The position numbers were made by a program, and so were the translations under genes. This document shows, one piece after another, positions 55,801 through 64,000 of a stretch of 64,000 nucleotides of DNA. The notes beneath the pieces were generated by a model. That model searched no databases and was not told the origin of the DNA. It saw only the letters and a list, made by a program, of their open reading frames with translations. The DNA is from Neoceratodus forsteri (taxonomy: Eukaryota > Chordata > Ceratodontiformes > Ceratodontidae). How positions within the stretch are numbered: position 1 is the first letter of the stretch; each line of letters opens with the position of its first letter. The stretch is from contig CM028131.1 of assembly GCA_016271365.2 (NCBI GenBank), forward strand, positions 174,100,501-174,164,500, read 5' to 3'.

Positions 55801-56260
55801 GTCCCAAATGCTTTCATGAGGTGGGGTCACAAAAAAGCCATGTTGAAAATGTGTAGTGCAAATACCAACAAATGCCCAGGGCGTTAGGGTTTCTAACCAT
55901 AACTTCCCACCCTGTACAGACTGACAGGCATCAGGGTGTGCCTTTGAATTGCCGACTGCAATGCTCATGACATCCCACCCCCATACCCCAGCCAGTGACA
56001 GGCATCGAGGTGTACCTTGGACTCTTCGGCCCCAGAGTTCACCCCATTTTCCTATACTGCACCCATTTCAGCGTATGTCCTTATGGAATAGGGTGACTGT
56101 AAAGCCTAACACCCCAAGGCACACCTCAACACGTGTCGCTGTCTGCAGGATAGGGTGAGGTGACATGGCATGAACGTCATGGGTGACAACTCAAACACAT
56201 ACCCCAATGCCTGTCCATCTCTGCAGGATGGAGGTGGGGTTGGCGTGAAGTTCAGTACTT
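55800..56260 (+). repeat. Right GC-rich arm of the foldback-like element
   Basis: GACAGGCATCGAGGTGTACC at about 55992 is mirrored near 56110-56142 by CCAAGGCACACCTCAACA, giving a diverged inverted pair. TCTGCAGGATAGGGTGAGG and TCTGCAGGATGGAGGTGGGG are near-repeats about 80 bases apart. Assignment to the arm family rests on its junction with the satellite and on ACCAT...ACAG...GGCAT spacing. Confidence 0.5.
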
Positions 56261-56545
56261 CATGCCATTCTTATTCTGCATCTGTCTAACTCCTGCATTA
56301 CCAATGCTAATACCAGCAAGCAAACATTCGGCATTGACAAATGCTTGTTGTAAATAGTTTGATACTGTTTTGTTTGTTGTCCCTTTTAATTTGGTTTTCA
56401 TTCTGGTGTACATAGTTGGTTACTGTACTGTTTGTGTTTCCCCTCCACAGTTTGATATTTCTTGCTTTTGTAAATAATGAGTTACTGTATATTTGAGCAT
56501 TTTTATTAATACATCTTTTTCTGGTTGCATTCTTGTGTCCTGTTT
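56261..56545. other. AT-rich unassigned interval
   Basis: No gene. It may be the continuation of the host DNA (second Harbinger remnant) that the foldback element and the L2-like LINE both entered. Confidence 0.35.
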
Positions 56546-56557
56546 CTTTATTTGGTA

Positions 56558-57277
56558 ACCTTCTATGAACTGAGACTTGGTTTCTCTAGATTAGTTTTGA
56601 ATGGCAAAAAAACAAAGGCCATGTTGTTTGGACCTAACAATCTGGGTTCCAATAGGTCACAACTACTGACACACACTCTTTCAACTGGTGCTAGGACTGA
56701 GCTTGTGGACTCTATCAAGTTCTTGGGGGTGCATCTAGACCAGAACTGCACCTATAAGTTGCATATCAATCATTTGATCAAGACCATAAATCAAAAACTA
56801 GGTCTCCCATGCAGGTTGGGCTCTCTCCTCACACAGGAATCTTGGTGAAAAGTAGCCACGGGTACATTCTTAACCTTACTGCAACATGGGTCCCCAGTCC
56901 TACATTCTCTCAGACTAAGAACTGTAGAGGTGCAAAGGTTTTGAACCTTATGTCACAGGACTGGATGCTTCACAGCTGGTGCCTCACCCTGGAAACACCA
57001 CTGTACAGTGTTACAGTCATTAAATTGGCCTTCTTTTCAGGGTAAATTAGCATACCCTTTATTGTGGCTTGCCTTCAAACTCCAACAAAGCAACACACCC
57101 CCAAGCCTGATTAACTGGATAACCGCCAAACGAAATGCAAGGACACTTAGGTCCTCTAACCGCCAGCTTCTCAATATCTCTAGATTTATTACTTACCTAG
57201 GGCTCAGGTCACTTGCCCTCTCTATCCCATCTCTCTGGAATAGACTCCCCAGCAGTCTTCAGGAATGCACCTCTCTT
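56558..57277 (+). pseudogene. L2-like LINE reverse transcriptase C-terminus, broken
   Basis: The frame 56525-56848 reads LNGKKTKAMLFGPNN, then SIKFLGVHLDQNCTYKLHIN, the end of the polymerase thumb (KTK..LFG and K.LGV.LD motifs). After a shift, 57008-57277 has PPSLINWITAKRNARTLRSS then SLWNRLPSSLQ, the conserved C-terminal domain before the 3' UTR. The catalytic YADD region is absent through truncation. Confidence 0.82.
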
Positions 57278-60222
57278 AGAAACATAGAAACACAGATTTT
57301 GATGGCAGATAAGGACCGCTTGGCCCACCCAGTCTGCCCATTTCCCTACCTATTAGATAAGCTGCAGATCCTAGATAACCAGCAGCCTATTTCTTCCTAC
57401 CCCAACCCCCTAGAATTGCCTTATGACTGTCCCATGCATGCTTGAATTCCACCACTGTTTTTGACTTCACAACCTCCTCCGAAGTCCATTCCATGCATCC
57501 ACAACCCTCTGTGAAAAAAATGCTTCCTTAAATTACCTCTGGGCGCCCCCTTCTATCTTCCAAATTGTGCTTCTTGCACATCTCTTTTTTGAAATATCGA
57601 CCCTCTTGGACTTTGTTGATTCCTTGAGATACTTGAAAGTTTCTATCATGTCCCCTCTCCCTCCTTTCCTCGAGGCTATACATATTCAGCTCCTTAAGTC
57701 TCACTTCATATGTCTTCCGGTGCAGACCCTGCACCATTTTAGTTGCCCTCCTCTGGACAGCCTCCATCCTGTCTATGTCCTTGCGGAGATTGGGTCTCCA
57801 GAACTGCCGCAGTACTCCAGATGGGGTCTCACCAACTGTCTGTACAGAGGGATAATAACTTCCTGTTTCTACTGGTGATGCTCTCCTATGCATCCCAGTA
57901 TCCCCCAGCCTCCTTGCTGCCCTCTCACATTGCTTGCCCACCTTTAGGTCATCTGATATGACTACCCCAGGTCCCTTTCCATTTTTGTTGTTGTTAGTAT
58001 CTCACCCCCATTGTGTACTCTTCCCTGGTTTTTGTTTCCCAGGTGCATTACCTTACTTCTTAGCATTGAATCTAAGCTGCCATACATTTGACCATTCCTC
58101 TAACCTTGCCAAGTCCCTTCTCATCCTTTCCACCACACCTTGTGTATCAACTCTGTTGCAGATCTTTGTGTCATCTGCAAAGAGACATACTTTTCCTTCA
58201 GTCCCTCTGCAATGTAAGCTTATAAAGACATTGAAGAGGACCTGTCATAATACTGAACCCAAGTGGTACCCCACTAGTAACCCCTCTTCTTCAGAGTGGA
58301 CTCCATTTACTATTACTCTCTGTGTCCTATTCTCCAGCCAATTCTTTACCCAGGCTGTCAACTTGGGACCCACTCCCAGGCTGGCTAACTTGTTTATTAA
58401 TCTTTTGTGGGACTGTGTCAAATGCCTTGCTAAAGTCTAGGTAGGCCATGTCCACAGCCCCTCCTGATCTACTACTTTGGTCACCCAGTCAAAGAAATCT
58501 ATCAGATTTGTCTGGCATGACCTTCCGCTGTGAATCCATGCTGCCTTGGGTCCTGAGCCCTCTGGCCTCTAGATACTCAACAATTCTTTCCTTCAGAAGT
58601 GATTCCATCATTTTCCCTACCACTGAGGTTAAACTAACAGGTCTGTAGTTTTCTGCTTCTGCCTTGCTCCCACTTTGTGAGAGGAATCACATCTGCCCTC
58701 CTCCAGTCCTCGGTACCACCACATCCTCCATGATTTGTTAAAGAGGGTAGTCAGTGGTGTCACTAGTTCTACACATAGTTGTTTTAAATTCTGGGATGGA
58801 TCATCAGGCCCTTGCTTTGTCCACCTTCAGTTTTAAGAGTTCTTTCAGAACCCTTTTCTTCTGTAAATGGGCTGGTATCAACTTCTGTATCCAGAGTGTT
58901 TCTACTGTTTATTTTAGGTACCTCCCCACTTCCTTTGTAAATACTGAGCAAAAATATTTGTTTAGTATCTCTGCCTTTTCACAGTCACCCTCTGCCCACC
59001 CTCCTTCCCTCCTCTTTATTAAGCCTCACTAGCCCTCCCTTGATCTTCCTTCGCTCCCTGATGTACCTATAAAAGGTTTTATTCCCCTTCTTAACTGAGT
59101 TGGCTATCTTTTCCTCGGTTTGGGCCTTTGCTGTTCTGACTGCCTTCCCAGCTTCCTTTGCTTTAACTGATACAGTTCCTGTCCTGCTCCTTCTGTGATT
59201 CCTTGTACTTCCTGAATGCTTTCTTTTCTCTTGAACCTTCACTGCCACTTCCTTTGAGAACCATAGTGGTTTCTTACATTGTTTCGTTTTGTTAATTTGC
59301 TTCACACAAAGGCTTGTTACCTCTGTGATGGCAGTTTTTATTATTCCCCATTGTTCTTCCACCCCTCCTTCCTGCCCATTTGCAAGTGCATTCCTTAGGC
59401 ACTCACCCGTTTTGGCAAAGTCAGCCCTCCTAAAGTCCAGTACTTTGCCTTTGTATGGCTTGACTCTGTTGCTGTGTTTATTGTGAACCATACTGTTCGA
59501 TGGTCTCTAGTTCCCAGATGGCTACCCACTTCTACATCTGTGATCCTCTCTTCATCTCCATTTGAGAGAACCAAGTCTAAGATTGCTCCCTCGAGTGGGC
59601 TCCAATACTAGTTGTCTAAGGCATGCCCTTGTAGGGCATCTAGAATAACCCCACTCTTTGAAGTGGCTGCTGCAACTGCATTCAGTTAACATCTGGCATA
59701 TTCAGATCACCCATCAGCAATATCTCCCTTTTTCTGCCATTCTAAGTATTCTTATCATTTCCTTGTCCATTTCCTCCCCTGAGAAGAAGTCTCTCTACAA
59801 CCCTGCTGCGGATTGTGTGCCATTGCGCGGTCTCCAAATCTACCCACAGTGCTTCTTCTCCTCCCTGTTTTCCATTGTGTTCTGTTACTTTGATTCCTTC
59901 CTTATGTAAAGAGCTACTCCTCCTCCTCTCTTTACCCTCCCTGTCCCTCCTGTAGATAGTGTACCTGGTATGTTTATGTTCCAGTCATGGTTTGTGTGTA
60001 CCATGTTTCTGTGACTGCCACGATATCCAGATGTTCCTCCTCCATCAAGGCCACTAATTCAGGAAGCTTGTTACTCAGACTACGGGCATTGGTACTCATT
60101 GCTCTCCATTTTTTGATGGCTTTACCTTCTTTTGCAGCATCCCCCACTGACCTGTCTACCTCGGTCTTTTTCTCATTTAGTACCCTGTTTTGTCTGGAGA
60201 GGCTGGGATTTTCCTGCTACTT
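57278..60222 (-). mobile_element. CR1-clade LINE, 5'-truncated, inside the L2-like LINE
   Basis: About 2.95 kb, the third copy of the first CR1 family. The 3' end begins after CTCTCTT at 57271-57277 with AGAAACATAG; the 5' end stops at about 60222, inside the ORF1-ORF2 junction. It covers the endonuclease (near 60100-59700), linker (59491-58985 with TAKAQTEEKIANSVKKGNKT), polymerase and C-terminal piece (57941-57528 with VQGLHRKTYEVRLKELNMYS). Only a CTT is shared at both edges, so the target duplication is uncertain. Confidence 0.92.
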
Positions 60223-60678
60223 ATCTTGGGAGTTTTAAGAAAGGGCTCAAGGCTCATTTACTGGAGTTGAACTGCTGCACTTGTAATCAGTCAAGAACAG
60301 TTATTTAGTTTTGGAGGGTGATCACATGACTGTGTTGGATGTTGTGCTAATTTTTTTATTTTGTATGCAGAGTTTCATGCTAAGTGCAATTCCCTCAATC
60401 TACTGATGTACTTCCTCGATTTATATCCTTACTGCCGTGGATAAGCCCCTTGTATTGCATGATGTCCCCCTCTGTCCCTCTCATCTATCAAATGTGATTT
60501 ATCTGATGTACTTACATTTGTACCTATGTTTGTAAATGATGTATCATGTAAAGTGTATGATCTTCTGTGTTATTTGTAATTAATTCTGGGTCTCCCCCTG
60601 AAAAAGGGGCTGTAATGGTCTCAGTGGGCCTCCCTGGTTACCAAAATTTAAATAAATAGATAAATAAATAAACAAACT

Positions 60679-61705
60679 GTTGTCAGTGTCACTACTGTGG
60701 TGTGTTGTACCTACTGTCCATCTAGTTCAAGATGGTGGATGCCATCTTGGCATGTCCTGTGGTGCTGGTCCCACAACAGCCCTCCCTGCACTTTCTGTGG
60801 CTGTGCATGTGGTGGTAGGTTGTTTTGGTCATGGTGTGTTCCTCCTCCACATGGTTGTCACATTCTGTACTCCATGTGTACCCTGCATGTTGTGTGTGTG
60901 TGCTGCAGGTGACATCTGTCTTGTGTCTGCCCGTGGACATGGTTTGTTCCCTGTTCCTTGGGTGCACCTCGATGGCAGTGCCTGGGGGGGCATTGGTCTG
61001 TGGGCTTGTGTGGGGCTTCATCCTTCTGGCCATGGCTGCCATCCATCCCACCGTGTCCTCTCACTGTATATCCTGTGGTGTGCATTCACCTGTTCTGTGT
61101 TGGGGATCCTTGTCCCCTCCCTCTGTGCACAGTGGGCACTGCTTGGGTCTGTATGGCCTCACAGGCATGGACTTTCCTTTCTGAGGGTCACATCATCACT
61201 GTCCCATCTCTACATCTTTTCCACACTTCACATCCGTAATGTGTTGCTACATTTTATGGTTTCACTTTACTGTTATTTTATTTGGCTCTTTTTTGTCTTT
61301 TTTTGGTTCATGTGTTTTTTGCTAGCATTGCCTTTGCTGGTTTATTTGCTGTTGTTCATGTTGTACACTGCTGTATGCTACAGTGTTCATATTTTGGGCT
61401 GCACTTCTTTGCATGCACCCCAGTGGTCACATTTCTCCTGTGCACTGTGCTGTTGTTGCTGTTTGCACTGCCCTCTTGCTATATTCAGTTCTATATTCTT
61501 TGCTATTTTCAGAGCTGTCTTGTTTGCTGGATTATTTTTGCACCGCACTCTCAGTCCTGTTTGCACAGCTTCATTTGCATGTTATATTCAACTGATTTAG
61601 CCCCAGGGCTATTCCTTTAAATATAGCATGCAAATGGGTCCGGGCTAATTTCCCACGACAGGGAGTGCTAATTTTGCCCCGGGCTAAGTTTTGAATATCT
61701 GGCCC
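60679..61705. mobile_element. GT-rich DNA ending in a Harbinger-type terminus
   Basis: The right end, read on the other strand, is GGGCCAGATATTCAAAAC then TTAGCCCGGGGCAAAATTAGC, a form characteristic of vertebrate Harbinger termini; TTG follows as a possible 3-bp duplication. The last 110 bases contain several GGGCTAA/TTAGCCC inverted words. The plus frame of 306 codons (60680-61600) is Cys/Val/Leu-rich, follows composition and shows no domain. A matching left terminus was not found. Confidence 0.5.
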
Positions 61706-63125
61706 TTGAACATTCTTATTTCCTTTCAAAAGGAATATTTTCCCTTTATTACAGATGCAAAAATATATTGTGCATAGAGGGCTAACAAAACTCTCTTACT
61801 ATGTATATACATTATGAACAATCATCTCTGCACATTATCCGATTCCAAGTGAGCTACTATCATGTTATACTGAGGGGAACTGAGTTCTCCCTTAAAGGGG
61901 ACAGGAATTGTGTGAGTGAGCAAATGGAAGGCATTGGGGGATGCAGTGATGTCACATTGCACCAGACAAGGTATGCTGTACAGCAAAATATGTGTAGTGT
62001 AGTGCAATGCATAGTGCCCCAAAGGTATCTATCTGTGTGGTCCAATTCCATGTGCGTTGTCTGTTGTGCAGTGCATGAAGCAGGAAGTATGATTCCTGAT
62101 GGCGTAGCATCAAGGTTCAGTGCTATGATGCCCATTTTGGTGGCAGTGTGGAGCAGTAGTGCGCCCCACAGAAACCAATGGTGGGTGTTCGCAAGTGTGA
62201 TGTACAGTATGTTGCCCTATGACTCACATTGGTGTGTCTGGCTCTGATGAATAGACTGTGTTACCCTTTGAACACTGAGCGCTGCTATGTGCAATTATCC
62301 CGAGTCCCATAGGCTCAATAATAACATTGCACCATGTAACAGATTGGAGCCATGCATCAGCAGTACGCGTAACAGCACATAGCAATGCCCTGTACCAGTA
62401 GGCCACTATCTCCTACAGCTGCTCACCTGCTGTGTCAAGCTGCAATGTGCACTACATTCCATCCAGCAGATGGGTAGTATGAGCAGTAAAAGCCCACACA
62501 TGCGGAACAGCACTGTATGGGAGGCAGATGGTAGTGGAGTTATGCCACCAAACCATGGTTCATATGTAGCGGAGACCCTGCATCCCACAATAGTCAGTCA
62601 GAATGTAGCGGACACCGGATATATGAGACATGTTGTATGGGTTTACCTACCCCTGCTGAGTATTACTAGAACCCATACATGGTTCATCCCACGTATGTCT
62701 ACAGGCAGCAGCCAAAGTAATGGAACTGATTGATGTTCATAAAATGTTATACCACATCATAACTGAGTAGCCAACTATGGCTACATATGTTACCAAAAAT
62801 ACTTATCAGAAAGCACGCTACTGGAACCATGTCTCTGACAATGGACATGAACCCATAACCCTAATGACCAAGGTCCAGTGCCTACATCACCAACAGCTTA
62901 CACTGTAATGCATGCACATCCACCTTTTACAAACCGATCAGAGACTATGTGCAAGTCGGGTCTACTGAGCATTTATTGCATAATTGTACCTGCCAGATAC
63001 AATTGTATGTGTGTCTATATGACTAGGCATCATTACTGTTGACAACGTCCAGTGTTAGCTGAATGTGTTTGTTGTCTAATGTAGCCACGACAGTCACAAC
63101 AAGAGCCAAATAGCACTTACACATA
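61706..63125. other. Unassigned interval
   Basis: No gene recognised. Frames at 61801-62247 and 62470-62733 have no known motif. The composition resembles the GT-rich Harbinger-associated DNA, with many TGTGCA and CATGCA words. Confidence 0.4.
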
Positions 63126-63255
63126 TCAAGGGAATGACTGGCTCACTGGCTGAGGCATTGGTCCCTGCTGCAACAGATTAGGGTTCTAAACCAGGGAATG
63201 GTTGCTGTCATCTGCATTCCATTAGCTTTTAATGTACATTAGTCATTGTACATTA
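63126..63255 (+). mobile_element. SINE-like tRNA-related segment
   Basis: TGGCTCACTGG (about 63137) fits the A-box pattern TRGYNNANNNG and GGTTCTAAACC (about 63181) fits the B box with one deviation, at tRNA-like spacing. No 3' CCA or clear cloverleaf could be drawn. It may be the head of a SINE; the tail was not recognised. Confidence 0.45.
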
Positions 63256-64000
63256 TGAAGTATGCAGTTCGGAGGACACCTCTTCCTCAGCCGGCCATAT
63301 GGGTTATTACCAAGGCAACCGAGCATTCCACGTGGAACACATGGAACGAGGGATTGCTGCTGCAGTGTGCTTTCCAGACAATGATAGTCCACATACCTAT
63401 CACATGTAACATGTCTACTATCTGGCAATGTGTCATAATGCCATTCCACAGGGGCGGCATCACACCTCTCCCCCCATTGGTGTCTGGCTAACACAAAGCC
63501 TGACATGACAGAGGAGGATGTGCTGCTAGAGGTACGTTTACTCATGTGGGGAAGTCACTCGGATGAATCCTGTGGCATGTACCACGAATGTTTTCAGGGG
63601 TGGGTTGGGACATGGTGCACATTGCTCACAGGGGCCGCCAACACTGTCTATCTGTGCACTACACTAGGTATTGGCACAGCACAGTCGATAATTCATGCAC
63701 CCAGTCATCAGCTGGGACTCCTGTTCAGTGTAATCATACACAAACCATGACGTGACATCAAACACTGCACATGATGTCACACACTGCCACGCATAACAGG
63801 ATGCTCATATTACAGCAGCACAGCATCTGCCATGACTGCCAATCACACTGTTCTCCAACACAGCACTACTGCAGTGTGTACATGCATCGTATCAGTGTCT
63901 GACAGTTACACGGCAGCCACAGCCCATCACAACTGCATCACTTAGCTATGGTATAGACCACACGGCCTTCCTGTCCCCTTAAAGTAACATTTGATCCAGT
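63256..64000. other. Unassigned interval to the window end
   Basis: No gene or element recognised. Frames at 63243-63545 and 63505-63750 lack motifs. Confidence 0.4.

Larger units (their letters stand above)
47950..56260. mobile_element. Foldback-like element: inverted GC-rich arms around satellite core
   Basis: The left part (47950-48850) is the reverse complement type of the GC-rich arm at 22361-23040. The right part (about 55800-56260) is the same arm in plus orientation: a CATGAGGTGGGGTCACAAAAA junction, then ACCAT...TGTACAG...GGCAT matching 22410-22428. Between them lies the dyad satellite, interrupted by a CR1 at 49790-55105. Without the CR1 the structure would be about 3 kb. The arms have diverged strongly. 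No transposase was found in it and outer target duplications could not be identified. Confidence 0.55.
56546..60678 (+). mobile_element. L2-like LINE 3' part, split by a CR1
   Basis: The plus-strand polymerase C-terminus at 56558-57277 and a 3' UTR at 60224-60678 belong together: the last codons before the CR1 (SLWNRLPSSLQECTSL) continue after it as SFKKGLKAHLLELNCC. The 3' end has TCTCAGTGGGCCTCCCTGGT and an A-rich TAAATAAA tail, like vertebrate L2/Rex-type LINEs. The clade name is tentative. The left boundary is approximate. Confidence 0.78.

Noticed and set aside
60680..61600. Open frame of 306 codons on the plus strand
   Set aside because: Cys/Val/Leu/His-rich, mirrors the TGTG bias of the DNA, overlaps other long frames in two registers and shows no domain.

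Overview
The window is a vertebrate, probably amphibian, intergenic region built almost entirely of nested transposable elements and hairpin-forming satellite DNA. I found no convincing host gene, no rRNA or functional tRNA gene and no CRISPR. The amphibian call is an inference. It rests on CR1 LINEs with an ATAGAAACATAG-type 3' end, with a DIRS tyrosine-recombinase element, a Tx1-like LINE, PIF/Harbinger and hAT elements, an L2-like LINE and a Ty3/gypsy element with a PNMA-like Gag. Another sarcopterygian with a large genome (for example a lungfish) is not excluded. All coding regions of the elements are decayed by frameshifts and stops.

Layout. 1-8283: a Ty3/gypsy LTR retrotransposon, 5' LTR cut by the window edge, 3' LTR about 1.95 kb. 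8330-8775: hAT-type MITE with 8-bp target duplication. 9659-15155: CR1 LINE (minus strand), bounded by the 8-bp duplication TGTATCAT and carrying about 2.5 tandem 470-bp units at its 5' end. 15.9-18.6 kb: a ~200-bp tandem repeat split by two DIRS fragments in inverted orientation. 18.9-20.3 kb: CR1 3' scrap, degenerate AT-rich repeats and a tRNA-type SINE. 20.9-23.04 kb: satellite with dyad-symmetric monomers of ~293 bp, joined to a GC-rich arm. 23.05-27.3 kb: Tx1-like LINE (minus) interrupted by a probable Harbinger MITE. 29.3-31.9 kb: foldback MITE, a ~200-bp direct repeat pair and a second hAT MITE with perfect duplication.

33.5-44 kb: a decayed PIF/Harbinger element with transposase (plus) and Myb/SANT gene (minus, exon boundaries visible) tail to tail, interrupted by two CR1 LINEs of opposite orientation separated by a (TG)n tract. 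44-47.9 kb: remains of a second Harbinger accessory gene plus a cluster of perfect hairpins. 47.95-56.26 kb: a symmetric foldback-like element (GC-rich arm, satellite core, inverted GC-rich arm), the same family as the 21-23 kb block. Its core was split by a nearly complete CR1 (49790-55105), itself hit by another LINE end (52301-52700). 56.5-60.68 kb: L2-like LINE split by a third minus-strand CR1 (57278-60222). 60.68-61.7 kb: GT-rich DNA ending in a Harbinger-type terminus. 61.7-64 kb: unassigned, with one SINE-like tRNA-related segment.

The genes do not form a host pathway. Each element supplies parts of its own mobility machinery. The nesting gives a relative order of insertion: foldback element before CR1 before the (TTA)n LINE end; L2-like LINE before CR1; Harbinger before the two CR1 copies.
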